Source: Pantoea sp. IMH (lineage in GTDB: Bacteria > Pseudomonadota > Gammaproteobacteria > Enterobacterales > Enterobacteriaceae). Taken from it: a DNA stretch of 64,000 bases. Every line of letters begins with the position of its first letter. Position 1 is the first letter of the stretch. Position numbers and translations under genes: made by a program. The stretch lies in assembly GCF_000599885.1 (NCBI RefSeq), contig NZ_JFGT01000006.1:682001-746000 (forward strand), read 5' to 3'. The notes beneath the pieces are model-generated. The model had not been told where the DNA came from, searched no databases, and saw nothing but the letters and a program-made list of their open reading frames with translations. Shown piece by piece: positions 27,523 through 37,027 of the stretch.

Positions 27523-27728
27523 GACGGACCTTATGGTATTTGTGAGAACCCAGACTGTTAATTATGGGTTCAGAATATACGAAATAATTACCGTTCATAG
27601 TCTGTATCAGCCGTCGCTAAGCCCTTCTCGGCCGTACGGAAAACCCACACAGCAACAACCCATGCGCTCACTGAAAAGGGACGATATGCTCATCAGTTCC
27701 GCATCGCCTTTAAAATGAGCCTGAAGAT

Positions 27729-28109
27729 CTAATTACAACGTTGCTCAGAAAATTCCTGATGTCCCCGCCCTGCCCAGCACCGTTGTGTTTTTATCCGGTT
27801 AACGATTTGCCATTTACCATCCTGGTAACGCATTGTGAAAACTGTTTTTTCGGCAGAGACAGAATCATCCTGCATCCCTGATTCTTCAATTGTCACCACC
27901 GCTCTATCAGGTAACTCTCCACGATTAACTTGTTGAGTGATGACTAAGTTAGAGGCACTACTCTGGAAAGTCTCCCCTAATGCGTGTAAAGCCACCTGGG
28001 TCGGATAATTAGAGTTGTTCGCTTTTTCTGCGGTGATATCGGTGCATCCGCTGATGAAAGCCACAGAAGAGACCATCAAACAAGAAATTAGTTTATTATG
28101 GTAAATCAA
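27729..28109 (-). CDS. Small lipoprotein of unknown function
   Basis: This 126-residue protein has a type II signal peptide (KLISCLMVSSVAFISGC) with the lipobox ISGC and lipidated Cys22. The start is TTG at 28109, supported by GAGG 8 bases upstream; an ATG 11 codons later would cut the signal peptide short. The mature part, with VFTMRYQDGKWQIVNRIKTQ, looks like a small beta-rich domain. No partner is evident and the next gene is over 200 bp away. Function not recognised. Confidence 0.65.
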   Translation of the reverse strand: MIYHNKLISCLMVSSVAFISGCTDITAEKANNSNYPTQVALHALGETFQSSASNLVITQQVNRGELPDRAVVTIEESGMQDDSVSAEKTVFTMRYQDGKWQIVNRIKTQRCWAGRGHQEFSEQRCN

Positions 28110-28345
28110 GGTATTACCTCGAGTTATGGGATGTCATTCTGTTAATTAATAACATATCAGGGATTATGCTATTTTACATTTTTGCCGCTAACAGGCCTTT
28201 CCTGAATGGCGTATCAAAATCAGGGCCATAAATAATTTGCTGTTCCATTGAGGTTACAGCGCAACGATTTACCATAACCAGTAGTCTCTTTCTGAAATAC
28301 GCCGGCATTTTTTTTAATGCCAGCGACCTCAATCAAGCTTTCACT

Positions 28346-28693
28346 TTAACGAACTGACTTCCGATCGCGTTCACTCAGTTCATGCAGCAAAATCTGGCGA
28401 GAAGGCGCATTTTCCAGCTCTCCGGCATAACGGTCACTCAAATCTTCCAGACTGGTGAACTGCCCATCCAGAAACAGAAAGCTCAGGTGCTGTTCGACGT
28501 CACACAGCATAGCTTCTACGGAATCACTCTGATCGCCCTGTTCTTGATTGCCATCAAGCTGCCAGTGAAAGCACCCCGCTTCTTCCTTCGCCCCGCCGAT
28601 GTCTACCAGATGGCCATCAATATTTTGTACCAGCAGGCGATCCTGAATATAGAAAAGGTTATAGGGCATTAAATCCCGATTGTTCTCTGACAT
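28346..28693 (-). CDS. Small acidic protein of unknown function
   Basis: This 115-residue, strongly acidic protein has no signal peptide or membrane segment. It starts MSENNRDLMPYNLFYIQD with a GGGAGG-like ribosome site upstream. The middle (GCFHWQLDGNQEQGDQSDSV) is polar and the end basic. I do not recognise the family. Acidity and size would suit an inhibitor or immunity-type protein, but no partner is nearby, so this is only a guess. Confidence 0.55.
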   Translation of the reverse strand: MSENNRDLMPYNLFYIQDRLLVQNIDGHLVDIGGAKEEAGCFHWQLDGNQEQGDQSDSVEAMLCDVEQHLSFLFLDGQFTSLEDLSDRYAGELENAPSRQILLHELSERDRKSVR

Positions 28694-28920
28694 ATTTCCT
28701 CCCGGTTCTGTAAATACCCTTTCAGCATAGTCAGCGTTTTTCTGCCTTGCCGGGAAAGGTGCCTGAAGCTTACTGTTGCGGCATGGCCTCAGAATTCTGT
28801 ACTACACTTAATGCCTGATGAGGAAAACCAGCCATTTTAACCTAATGTTTATCCTCAATTATTTGTCGTGCCTTAAGTTGGGTGCGGATACTGAGTGACA
28901 AGAAAACGCGAGGAGCTTCC

Positions 28921-29784
28921 ATGTCGAATTCGTCTCACCGACCATCTTCAATCCCTTCGCAGCAGCAACAGTGGCCCGGAAAGACCGGTGAAATGCAGCC
29001 TCTGCCCGACCATGGTGAAGAGAGCTATAAAGGTTCAGGCCGCCTGACCGGTAAAAAGGCGATTATTACCGGTGGTGATTCCGGTATTGGCCGCGCGGTC
29101 GCTATCGCCTATGCACGTGAAGGCGCAGACGTTCTCATCTCTTACCTTGATGAGCATGAGGATGCGAAAGAGACAGCGCGTCTTATTGAGGAAGCCGGAC
29201 GTAAGGCCGTGCTGGTTCCCGGCGATGTGACGGACGCTGCGCACTGCAACGCCATTGTGCAGCGCGCCGTTGAGGCTTTTGGCGAGATCAATATTGTCGT
29301 GAATAACGCCGCCTACCAGATGACGCGTGATTCCCTGGATGAGATCGGCGATGACGAGTTTGACCGGACCATGAAGACAAACATCTATGCGATGTTCTAT
29401 ATCTGCAAAGCCGCCGTGCCGCATATGCCGCCTGGCGGCTCCATAATCAGCACAGCCTCGATCAATGCTGACAGCCCGAAACCTAAGCTTATCGCCTACT
29501 CTGCCACCAAAGCGGCGATCATTAATTTCTCCGGCAGCCTGGCGGCGTTGCTTGCTGAGAAAGGGATCCGTTCTAATTGCGTTGCGCCCGGCCCTATCTG
29601 GACGCCGTTGATCCCGTCAACGATGCCTGCCGATCAGGTCGAAGATTTTGGTAGCGCTGTCCCTATGCAACGCGCGGGTCAGCCTGCTGAGCTGGCGGCA
29701 CCGTACGTTATGCTGGCCAGCGATGAAGCCAGCTACATTTCAGGTGCCAATATCGCAGTGACGGGTGGCGTCGCCGTGATCTGA
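28921..29784 (+). CDS. SDR-family oxidoreductase, YghA-like
   Basis: This 287-residue short-chain dehydrogenase has the NAD(P) motif TGGDSGIG (about residues 50-57), VNNAAYQ, and the catalytic pair Tyr193 and Lys197 in AYSATKAA. The polar N-terminal extension with PGKTGEMQPLPDHGEESYKG is typical of the YghA/YhdF group of stress-related dehydrogenases. The start is ATG 28921 behind GAGGAG; an upstream in-frame start at 28882 lacks a ribosome site. It is a single-gene unit closed by a terminator. The substrate is unknown. Confidence 0.92.
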   Translation: MSNSSHRPSSIPSQQQQWPGKTGEMQPLPDHGEESYKGSGRLTGKKAIITGGDSGIGRAVAIAYAREGADVLISYLDEHEDAKETARLIEEAGRKAVLVPGDVTDAAHCNAIVQRAVEAFGEINIVVNNAAYQMTRDSLDEIGDDEFDRTMKTNIYAMFYICKAAVPHMPPGGSIISTASINADSPKPKLIAYSATKAAIINFSGSLAALLAEKGIRSNCVAPGPIWTPLIPSTMPADQVEDFGSAVPMQRAGQPAELAAPYVMLASDEASYISGANIAVTGGVAVI

Positions 29785-29814
29785 TAGCTACACGTCTGTG
29801 ACGTACTTTTACTC

Positions 29815-29840
29815 AGGCTGGGGAAACTCAGCCTTTTTTA
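29815..29840 (+). terminator. Terminator after the YghA-like gene
   Basis: AGGCTG (29815-29820) and CAGCCT (29829-29834) form a 6-bp stem followed by TTTTTT. Confidence 0.85.
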
Positions 29841-30195
29841 TTTGCTGCGATTAATTCAAAACCCGTTGAACCGCGTTTATCTCACGCAGAAACCTGATAA
29901 GCGAATGATTGCTCTGCCCAAATTGTCCGGCATAAGAACCTGTAGAGATTTCATAAGCAAATGCGAAACCGTTACTTCCAGCGGAAGTATTCGCGTAAGC
30001 TATTGTTCTCCCGCCCTTTTACACCTGCATTAAAAAACCAAAAACGACGTAGGTTAAGTAGAGTTTATTTTAAGGCACTGATTTGTATGTTGTAACTAAT
30101 ATGTTGGGTTTGAACTTTCCTATGCAATCTGATGACTACTCAATAACTGCGCGAACAGTACCGGCCGCAAATCCGACGAGGCAGATTCTATGCAG
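29841..30195. other. Noncoding stretch
   Basis: No gene, RNA or repeat could be supported in these 355 bases between the SDR terminator and the ASCH gene. Confidence 0.4.
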
Positions 30196-30606
30196 TCAGA
30201 CGATCTCAACCACAGTAAACTCTTCCGCAATAAGCTCCATATCCTCTGAGAAAGTCCCTTCCCGCGTAAAAAACGCCTGATGCTCTCTGCGCCAGTAGTC
30301 CAGACTCAGATCCCCTTCGCCCTCTTTTCTCGCTAAGGATTCCGTCACCGCTGAGAATTTAACCAGCCGCAGCGCCACCATCCGGATCACGCAAACAGGC
30401 TGTTGTCGCCCATCCAGAATGATGTGATAGCTGCCAACTTTAAGCGGGTTCTGCTCAGAGAGATAGGATGTGAGCGAGCCACAGGAAGCGGTTTTACGCC
30501 CTGCCACCACAAGCGCGGCAAGCTCATCGGCCATCTCAGGGTTATCGCCGATGGCCCATGCCATCGCCTGCGGATACTTCGCCTTCAATTCATCAATTAA
30601 TGTCAT
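30196..30606 (-). CDS. ASCH-domain protein
   Basis: This 136-residue cytoplasmic protein matches the ASCH family, a PUA-like beta-barrel thought to bind RNA or modified nucleosides. The family pattern is visible in MAWAIGDNPEMADELAALVVAGRKTA near the start, then the strand VGSYHIILDGRQQPVCVIRM and the C-terminal EGEGDLSLDYWRREHQAFF. Some members hydrolyse N4-acetylcytidine (YqfB in E. coli), but this one is longer and not clearly that orthologue. It appears to be a single-gene unit. Confidence 0.82.
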   Translation of the reverse strand: MTLIDELKAKYPQAMAWAIGDNPEMADELAALVVAGRKTASCGSLTSYLSEQNPLKVGSYHIILDGRQQPVCVIRMVALRLVKFSAVTESLARKEGEGDLSLDYWRREHQAFFTREGTFSEDMELIAEEFTVVEIV

Positions 30607-30772
30607 GACTGATTCCTGATTTGTTCAGTAAACCTGAGGATTACGGCGCTCAGTATTCATGCGCAACTGAAAAGGATCAGCAGGCATTATGCTGGTGGGT
30701 GATAATAACCGGACATGAAGACTCGCGCTGCTCAGCGCTTAAGTAAACGGCTCAAATGTGATAAACCGCGCA

Positions 30773-31051
30773 TTACGCGTCGCCTTTCTTTTTCCAGCCA
30801 GCCCAGGGATCTTCAGCAGGCAACGCTTCCGCCTCACTGAGTGAGGCAATATAGAGCGCCTCAACTTCAGCCCGGGCCCAGGGCGTGCGGCGAAGAAATT
30901 TCAGGCTCGACTTGACGCTGGGATCGCTTTTAAAGCAATTAATGTTGATGCGTCGCGCCATCTCTGCCCAGCCATAGCGGGCGACCAGCGCATTGATAAT
31001 CGCCTCCAGCGTAACGCCGTGTAGCGGATCTTTTGAAACGTGAGCGTTCAT
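30773..31051 (-). CDS. VF530-family small DNA-binding protein
   Basis: This 92-residue protein matches the VF530 (DUF2132) family: DPLHGVTLEAIINALVARYG, INCFKSDPSVKSSLKFLRRT and the end DPWAGWKKK. The family has a compact helical fold with suggested DNA-binding activity. It lies about 80 bp downstream of a 29-bp imperfect palindrome that could regulate it. The cellular role is not established. Confidence 0.88.
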   Translation of the reverse strand: MNAHVSKDPLHGVTLEAIINALVARYGWAEMARRININCFKSDPSVKSSLKFLRRTPWARAEVEALYIASLSEAEALPAEDPWAGWKKKGDA

Positions 31052-31126
31052 GCACTCTCCTTACCGATAAGACGCACACCATACTGATTCCAGGCGGGCG
31101 GTGCAAAATTTTGAACGGTGTATTAC

Positions 31127-31155
31127 CTTTAATAGTGACAACGTCACTACTAAAG
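31127..31155. promoter_or_regulatory. Large palindrome upstream of the VF530 gene
   Basis: The arms CTTTAATAGTGAC and GTCACTACTAAAG flank a 3-base centre. Twelve of fourteen pairs match, and the inner TAGTGAC/GTCACTA arms are perfect. It lies between the VF530 gene and the terminator of the alcohol dehydrogenase gene, so it is likelier an operator than a terminator. The regulator is unknown. Confidence 0.55.
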
Positions 31156-31175
31156 TTTTGATTGCCGGACATAAA

Positions 31176-31203
31176 AAAGCCAGCACTTTGATGGGCTGGC
31201 TTT
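31176..31203 (-). terminator. Terminator of the alcohol dehydrogenase gene
   Basis: AAAGCCAGC (31176-31184) and GCTGGCTTT (31195-31203) form a 9-bp stem. On the minus strand a run of T follows. Confidence 0.85.
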
Positions 31204-31220
31204 AAAGGAGATTATGCCGA

Positions 31221-32237
31221 TCAGAAATCGGCTTTCAGTACCACACGGTAATTAGCTTTGCCGGCGCGGACGTGTTCCAGCGCATCGTTGATTCTGGACA
31301 TCGGGAAGAACTCCACTTTCGGCGCGATATTGGCGCGCGATGCCAGTTTTAACAGCGAGCGTAACTGACCCGGCGAGCCGGTGGATGAACCGGTGACCGA
31401 TTTGTCGCCCATAATCAGGTCAAAGGCTTTCACCTGGAACGGCTTCATCACCGCGCCGACGGTATGGAATTTGCCCTGAGGCGCCAGCGCATCAAAATAG
31501 GGCTGCCAGTCGAGATCCACGGCAACAGTGCTCAGAATCAGATCGAAGCGCCCTGCCAGCTTCTTCAATGCTTCCGGATCGCGGCTGTTGACCACCTCAT
31601 CGGCACCCATATCCAGAATGGACTGCTTTTTATCCGGCGTGGAGCTGAACGCCACAACTTCAGCACCCATCGCGCGCAAAATTTTAATGGCGATATGGCC
31701 GAGGCCGCCGATGCCGATCACGCCAACCCGGCTGGTCGCGGTGATATTGCTCATCAGCAGCGGTTTAAACACGGTAATCCCACCGCAAAGCAGCGGCCCT
31801 GCACTTTCCACATCCAGCGACTCAGGCAATGGGATCACCCACTGCCAGTCGGCCCGCAGCTTCTCGGCGAAACCGCCGTGATTCAGAATGGTAGGGGTAG
31901 TCCCCTGCTCACAGTTCACCTGTTCGCCGTTAATGCAGGCATCACAGTGCTGGCAGCTTTTTGCCGTCCAGCCAATTCCCACGCGCTGGCCGAGGCTCAG
32001 TCCTTTCGACTTAGCCGCTTCGCCCAGCGCGGCCACACGGCCGATCACTTCATGGCCGGCGATGGTGGGATAACTTGAGATGCCCCACTCGTTGTCGATC
32101 ATCGACAAATCAGAATGACAGACACCACAATATTCAACCTCGACTTCCACTTCCTCTGCGCCCAGTTCGCCAGCGTCATATTCGTACATTTCCAGCGCCT
32201 GACCGGGCTTCATCGCCGCATAGCTTTTGATTTTCAT
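31221..32237 (-). CDS. Zinc-dependent alcohol/aldehyde dehydrogenase, YahK-like
   Basis: This 338-residue enzyme belongs to the cinnamyl-alcohol-dehydrogenase branch of zinc medium-chain dehydrogenases. The catalytic zinc site is at [17 protein letters not shown] and GHEVIGRV, the structural zinc site at [18 protein letters not shown], and the nucleotide-binding loop at [20 protein letters not shown]. coli YahK, which this resembles, is an NADPH-dependent reductase of broad aldehyde range. It stands alone with its own terminator. Confidence 0.92.
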   Translation of the reverse strand: MKIKSYAAMKPGQALEMYEYDAGELGAEEVEVEVEYCGVCHSDLSMIDNEWGISSYPTIAGHEVIGRVAALGEAAKSKGLSLGQRVGIGWTAKSCQHCDACINGEQVNCEQGTTPTILNHGGFAEKLRADWQWVIPLPESLDVESAGPLLCGGITVFKPLLMSNITATSRVGVIGIGGLGHIAIKILRAMGAEVVAFSSTPDKKQSILDMGADEVVNSRDPEALKKLAGRFDLILSTVAVDLDWQPYFDALAPQGKFHTVGAVMKPFQVKAFDLIMGDKSVTGSSTGSPGQLRSLLKLASRANIAPKVEFFPMSRINDALEHVRAGKANYRVVLKADF

Positions 32238-32378
32238 GCATTACCTCAAATTCCGTGAATAGTCGCGACTGAGTGTAGCAAAGCCCGGGCCATCTTAGGG
32301 GCCATAACGAGTCATTGACGCGATAACCCGTTCTGATTGCCCGTAAAACAGTCAAAACCTCACGCCATGCCTGCTATC

Positions 32379-33098
32379 TCAGTTTTTAATCAGCCAGTTC
32401 GTAATCTCCGTTGCCAGCTGCTGAGGTTGTTCGAGAGGTAACATATGTCCACTGCCGCTCAGAATCTTAAATGATGCACCGGGGATGGCTTCGGACAGCT
32501 CCTTCACTTCTTCTGGTGGACGCAGGACGTCCTCCGCGCTGGCAATCACCAGCGTGGGGCAGCTAAGGGTTGCCGCCGGGACATCTTTTCTGGGCAACAG
32601 TGATTGCGTCACAAAGCGGTCATAGCCAAGATCGCGTCCCATTTGCTGGATAAAAGCAATCAATACCGGATCTGTCGCGTTATCGGGATGAAGTGATTTG
32701 GCGGCAATCGCCGTGTGGCTCAGGCCTTTGAATGTGGTGGGCTGCATCGACGCTGTACTTCGTCGTTTTGTTTCAGCCTGCTGCGCCCTATCCTCTCTGA
32801 GCGAACTTGCTACTAGTACCAGAGATGTCACCCGCTCAGGAAAATCGGCTGCCAGCTGTCAGGCGAGATACCCACCCAGCGAAAAACCGATCAAAGTGAA
32901 CCGTTCAGGCAGCGATGTAATCATATGCCGGGCTATCTCCTGAATGGTCCTGCCCCCTTCGATGGAAGCGTGACAAACCTGATAGTGCGGCGGGAGATGT
33001 GCCTCAAATTTACCCCAGAGTTTTTCATTCAGCATGTAACCGGGTATCAGGACCAGCACAGGGGGTTCTTCAGACACATTTTTCTCTTTATTAATCAA
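32379..33098 (-). pseudogene. Alpha/beta hydrolase with an in-frame TGA
   Basis: The two halves read in one frame: first VLVLIPGYMLNEKLWGKFEA to GFSLGGYLA, then TGA at 32859-32861, then QLAADFPERVTSLVLVASS to the end. The stop comes three residues after the nucleophile elbow (GFSLGG) and removes the rest of the fold, including the acid and the histidine (SGSGHMLPLEQP). Arg (CGA) or Trp (TGG) to TGA by one change is likely. The probable start is TTG 33098, overlapping the end of azlD by 8 bp, so it was the third gene of an azlCD operon. A sequencing error could also explain a single stop. Confidence 0.8.
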
Positions 33099-33411
33099 AC
33101 AGCAAATATTTCCTTACCAGCACCGAGATAATGATCCCACCAGTGATAGCAATCAAAGGTCTTTTGAACACTACCATCAGGATAGCGGTTGTAAGTAACG
33201 CCATCTGAGCACCTCTGTCGCCCGTTGCGGCGATGGGAGTGAGGATCGCCACAAGAACGGAGCCGGACATAGCCTGAATGAAGGTTCTGATTCTGTTATT
33301 GAAAGGTACAAGAGACATGATATAGACGCCGCCCCAGCGGGTGGCAAGTGTCACCAAAGCCATCACAATAACGATAATTAACGGGCCGGCCCCCACCATA
33401 TCAATGTTCAT
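33091..33411 (-). CDS. AzlD-family small subunit of an amino-acid exporter
   Basis: This 106-residue membrane protein has three to four helices and the AzlD motif ALVTLATRWGGVYIMSLVPF. AzlD pairs with AzlC; known pairs export branched-chain amino acids. It overlaps the end of azlC by 11 bp. The divergent LysR gene is probably the regulator. Confidence 0.88.
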   Translation of the reverse strand: MNIDMVGAGPLIIVIVMALVTLATRWGGVYIMSLVPFNNRIRTFIQAMSGSVLVAILTPIAATGDRGAQMALLTTAILMVVFKRPLIAITGGIIISVLVRKYLLFD

Positions 33412-34126
33412 TACGCTTCCCTCCCAGTACCATCCCGGCGAGGCCTCCGGCCAGGGCGCCCACTATTACGTGGCTATTTGCGGGTAACCATTTATACGCC
33501 ATCAGCGATGCGCCTGCCGCCACCGCCCAGATAGTCCACATCCCTGGGTTTCGTTCCCCTTCAAAAACCATCGAGAGGAGAAAACATCCCATCACCATAT
33601 CGAGACCGTAACGTTTGGGATCGCTGATTGCGCTACCGAAACAGAGCCCCGCCATCGTGCCGGCTACCCAGAATAACCAGAGGGCCAGACCGCCACCCAA
33701 TAACAGGCCCAGCCCCGGTTTTCCTTTGTTGAGTGCCTGTAGGGACATGGCCCAGTTAACGTCAGATGCAACCATCATGATGCCATAACGTTTAGCCGGG
33801 GAGGCAAAGCGTAACCATGGGTATAAAGTGGCTCCCATTAAAAGGTGCCGGGCATTGATCGCAAACACCGTCGCTATCAGCGTGAATAACGGCACATGTT
33901 CTCCCCAGAGCTCCAGCGCGGCAAATTGTGCATAACCTGCAAAAACCAGCAGGCTCATCAGGGCTGCCGTGGCATGACTCATTCCTTCCTGAGAGGCAGC
34001 GAGGCCAAAAGCAGCTCCAAAAATCGCAACAAAGAGTGAAACAGGCACAAGCTGTCGAAAACCCGCAAAGATCAGACGACAGTTAAGTACAGATAAATCG
34101 GGTGTCATGTTTGGCATGCGGCACAT
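33401..34126 (-). CDS. AzlC-family permease
   Basis: This 241-residue membrane protein has the AzlC motif AAFGLAASQEGMSHATAALM near the start and FAGYAQFAALELWGEHVPLF. With AzlD it forms a probable exporter of branched-chain or related amino acids. Several starts are possible (34126, 34117, 34108); the first is used although its ribosome site is close. It is divergent from a LysR-type gene over 116 bp. Confidence 0.88.
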   Translation of the reverse strand: MCRMPNMTPDLSVLNCRLIFAGFRQLVPVSLFVAIFGAAFGLAASQEGMSHATAALMSLLVFAGYAQFAALELWGEHVPLFTLIATVFAINARHLLMGATLYPWLRFASPAKRYGIMMVASDVNWAMSLQALNKGKPGLGLLLGGGLALWLFWVAGTMAGLCFGSAISDPKRYGLDMVMGCFLLSMVFEGERNPGMWTIWAVAAGASLMAYKWLPANSHVIVGALAGGLAGMVLGGKRNEH

Positions 34127-34242
34127 CGCCTTCTCTTAAAAGTAAAAGCCGTAACTAAGCCACACTATGCCTGCATTGCAGGTTCAACAGAAACGCATAA
34201 TAATAGAAGCAATTATTTGATTAGCGAATAAAAGGAACCGAC

Positions 34243-35121
34243 GTGGGTTATCCTGATCTCCAGATGGACTGGCTTAAATGTTTTGTAGCGGTCGTGGACG
34301 CGGGTTCACTTTCTGCCGCTGCGCCAGGCGTTCATCGCTCCCAGTCTGCCGTTAGCATGCAGCTCAAAAAGCTGGAGGCCTCGCTGGGCTGTCAGCTGCT
34401 GTTACGCGGTCCCCGGCAGAATCAGCTCACCGCCGAGGGGCAAAAACTGCTGGGATATGCCCGTAGAATGCTCGATCTGCACGCTGAGGCTCAGACCGCA
34501 TTCCATGGCAGCGAATTGACAGGACGTATCCGCCTTGGCGTGCCTGACGACTATGCGGCAAAATACCTGACGCCCGCTCTGCGAAGGTTTGCGCCGAATT
34601 TTGGTACGGTAGAGATCGAGTTAAGCTGTGAACAATCGACGTCTCTGATTCCCCGCGTCGAGAGTGGCGAGTTGGATCTTGCGCTGGTTTCGCGGGAGCA
34701 TCCCAGTCAGGGGACTTTATTATTCTATGAGCCGATGGTTTGGGTCGGTTCAGCGCAGTTCGAGGTCTGGAGACGCGATCCTCTCCCCATTGCGGTCTAC
34801 GAAAGTACAAGCCTCGCGAAGCATAGTGCTATCAACGCGTTAGCGCTACAGGGTCGCAGATATAAGGTGGTTTATAACAGTTCAAGCCTTGCTGGGCAGA
34901 TTGCCGCCGTTGAAAGCGGGCTGGCAGTAGCTGTGCTGACCCAATGTAGTGTTCCCCCGCACCTGAAAATTCTGGGCAGGGAACAGCTGCTGGGCCCTCT
35001 GGAGCCGATGGAAGTTTCTGTATACCGAAGTCGGGCGTCGAAAAATTCGGTGGCGGTAGATAGCCTCTGTGATCTTCTTCTCCGCACACTTCGCACAGCC
35101 GTTCCTTCTCAGAACCTGTGA
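34243..35121 (+). CDS. LysR-type regulator, probable controller of azlCD
   Basis: This 292-residue regulator has an N-terminal winged helix (FVAVVDAGSLSAAAPGVHRS, then QSAVSMQLKKLEASLGCQLL) and a two-lobe effector domain starting at GRIRLGVPDDYAAKYL. The start is GTG 34243 behind AAGGA; an ATG seven codons later has no ribosome site. LysR genes usually control the divergent neighbour, here azlCD, and themselves. The effector is unknown. Confidence 0.92.
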   Translation: MGYPDLQMDWLKCFVAVVDAGSLSAAAPGVHRSQSAVSMQLKKLEASLGCQLLLRGPRQNQLTAEGQKLLGYARRMLDLHAEAQTAFHGSELTGRIRLGVPDDYAAKYLTPALRRFAPNFGTVEIELSCEQSTSLIPRVESGELDLALVSREHPSQGTLLFYEPMVWVGSAQFEVWRRDPLPIAVYESTSLAKHSAINALALQGRRYKVVYNSSSLAGQIAAVESGLAVAVLTQCSVPPHLKILGREQLLGPLEPMEVSVYRSRASKNSVAVDSLCDLLLRTLRTAVPSQNL

Positions 35122-35144
35122 ATAAGCAGCGCCTGGTGAACAAT

Positions 35145-35166
35145 CAGGGATGGCCGATCATCCCTG
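35145..35166. terminator. Hairpin between the LysR and chemoreceptor genes
   Basis: CAGGGATG (35145-35152) and CATCCCTG (35159-35166) form an 8-bp stem with a 6-base loop, between two convergent genes. It has no T-run, so its role as terminator is probable but not certain. Confidence 0.45.
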
Positions 35167-35227
35167 AGATGATCATGCCGCCCGTTTTACCGTTCCGCAG
35201 AGCGCTCCGGTTGAGCGGCTTTGAAGT

Positions 35228-36547
35228 TCAGTCACCCAGTTGGTGAGTGACGTTGCCGATCGCCTCAACAACCTGGGCTGAGTTAGTCTGAATATCCATG
35301 ATCACATCCCCGGCTTCTTTCACCAGCGTCATACCCTGATCCGCCCTGGTCAGGTTGGCAATGATATGTTTCTGCGCCTGACCAGCCAGCGTTTTATTGT
35401 CATCCACCACGCCGGCGATTTCCTGGCTTGCGCTGTTAATATGTGCCGCCAAACTGCGCACCTCATTGGCGACTACCGCAAAGCTGCGGCCATGTACGCC
35501 CGCCCTTGCCGCCTCCACGGCAGCGTTGAGCGCCAGAAGATTGGTCTGGTTAGCGATGCTGCGGATGGTGTCGACGAGGGCGCCGATTTGCGAAGACTGG
35601 CTGCTGAGGCCATTAATGTCTTCCGAGACTTTACGCAGATCGCTGGCGATTTCGTTCATTTTTTGTACACTACTTTCAATCACGGTGACGCCTACACGGG
35701 TATTTTCGCTGGTTTCCAGTGCCGCGTTGTAAGCATGCGCCGCCGCTTCCCGCTCGCGCTGATTTTTCTCCACCTGAGCCGTCACGTCAGTGGCAAATTT
35801 TACTACTTCATACAGTTCCCCGTTTTCGTCAAACACGGGGTTATAGGTGGCCCGCAGCCAGCGGGTATTGCCCTGTTTGTCTATGCGGTGAAACTGGCCA
35901 GAAATGAAATCGCCCTGGCGCAGTTTGCGCCAGAAATCCGCATATTCCGCGCTTTTACTCAGCTCAGGAGAGCAGAACAGTCGGTGGTGCTGGCCGACAA
36001 CTTCATTATCGCGGTAGCCCATGGTCTTAAGAAAGTTACCGTTGGCCCGCAATACATTGCCTTCCGGGCTGAAAGCGATTACCGCCATTGAGCGATCGAT
36101 GGCATTGGTCATGGCACGCAGTTCCTGCACGTCAAGGATACGTTCCGTAATGTCCGTGGCCAGCTTGACGATTTTTATCACCCTCCCGCCACGATCCTGT
36201 ACCGGCACATAATTGGCTTCCAGCCAGACCGGGCGACTGTGCCTTGCCAGGCGGAGAAACTTATCGCTGAAGCTTTCACCCCGACGAAGCCGCGCCCAGA
36301 ACTGACTATATTCCGGTGCGTTTATCAGCGCGTCCGGACAGAACATGCGGTGGTGCTGTCCGATGACTTCCTCCGCCGTATAGCCCATCTTTTCCAGGAA
36401 AAGCGCATTTGCTGCCACTATTTTGCCTTCTGGTGAAAATTCAATCATGGCGATCGCGTCATTCAGCGAGTTCAGTGTCTCGCGGGAATGACGCGAGGAC
36501 GTGACCGAAAAACGTGATAAAACGCCTGATTTAATCGTGCTGAGCAT
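35228..36547 (-). CDS. Soluble chemoreceptor with two PAS domains (BdlA-like)
   Basis: This 439-residue protein has no membrane segment. PAS 1 covers about residues 25-135 ([20 protein letters not shown]), PAS 2 about 150-255 ([20 protein letters not shown]), and the MCP signalling domain about 265-439 with [20 protein letters not shown] at its tip. The layout is that of Pseudomonas BdlA, which senses signals for biofilm dispersal, and of soluble PAS receptors for redox or haem cofactors. Each PAS contains a GQHHR motif. It lacks a CheR-binding tail. A near-consensus sigma-28 promoter lies upstream. A related N-terminus begins the window. Confidence 0.92.
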   Translation of the reverse strand: MLSTIKSGVLSRFSVTSSRHSRETLNSLNDAIAMIEFSPEGKIVAANALFLEKMGYTAEEVIGQHHRMFCPDALINAPEYSQFWARLRRGESFSDKFLRLARHSRPVWLEANYVPVQDRGGRVIKIVKLATDITERILDVQELRAMTNAIDRSMAVIAFSPEGNVLRANGNFLKTMGYRDNEVVGQHHRLFCSPELSKSAEYADFWRKLRQGDFISGQFHRIDKQGNTRWLRATYNPVFDENGELYEVVKFATDVTAQVEKNQREREAAAHAYNAALETSENTRVGVTVIESSVQKMNEIASDLRKVSEDINGLSSQSSQIGALVDTIRSIANQTNLLALNAAVEAARAGVHGRSFAVVANEVRSLAAHINSASQEIAGVVDDNKTLAGQAQKHIIANLTRADQGMTLVKEAGDVIMDIQTNSAQVVEAIGNVTHQLGD

Positions 36548-36593
36548 GTTGTAACCTTTTTTGTCATATTTATGGTGTTCGTCACATAAACGG

Positions 36594-36619
36594 TTATCGG
36601 CAGCACAGGCAAAAGATTA
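36594..36619 (-). promoter_or_regulatory. Sigma-28 promoter of the PAS chemoreceptor
   Basis: GCCGATAA (minus strand, 36601-36594) equals the sigma-28 -10 consensus. TAATCTTT (36619-36612) matches the -35 TAAAGTTT at 6 of 8 positions with a 10-base spacer; shifting it by one gives the usual 11. Confidence 0.7.
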
Positions 36620-36627
36620 AGATTTAA

Positions 36628-36654
36628 ATAGCGCGCAAAACAGGAGCGCGCTAT
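36628..36654. repeat. GC-rich inverted repeat upstream of the chemoreceptor promoter
   Basis: ATAGCGCGC (36628-36636) and GCGCGCTAT (36646-36654) are perfect 9-bp arms with a 9-base loop. It lies just upstream of the sigma-28 promoter in the 480-bp gap between the divergent chemoreceptor and srfA genes. Role unknown. Between it and srfA (36655-37027) I saw no other gene or clear promoter. Confidence 0.5.
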
Positions 36655-37027
36655 TCATTTGGTTATAAAGTCAGGAAAGCGGCGTTCAAAAAAACTGCCA
36701 GCATGCTGTTTTGCGCTTTCTTATGATTTTCTGATGCTGCTTGTCATTAGCAAGAGAGATAGCATGACACGCCAACTGATAACGTCAGTCGCACCGTTTG
36801 GAGTGCGGTTTTACCCAAGCTAATCTCTGCCAGTCGGCCTGCAACACCTTCTCAGGCTCACTGCATCTTCTTCATTTATAACGCGCGACTGTTTTATTGG
36901 AAAAGGAGTGGCCGGTTTGCCCCTCTGTTTCTGCCTTTGATTTTAAGTCAAATCCCCTACAGTAGTGCTGAACCCGGATATCTCCTTATTACTTACCCCG
37001 GATCCCTGACTAAAAAGGTCTTTTTGC

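Noticed and set aside
35366..36091. 241-codon plus-strand open frame
   Set aside because: It lies entirely antisense to the PAS chemoreceptor and has no family resemblance.
36770..36830. GCACC/GTGCGGTTTT hairpin as a terminator
   Set aside because: The stem is only five pairs and no gene ends nearby on the plus strand.
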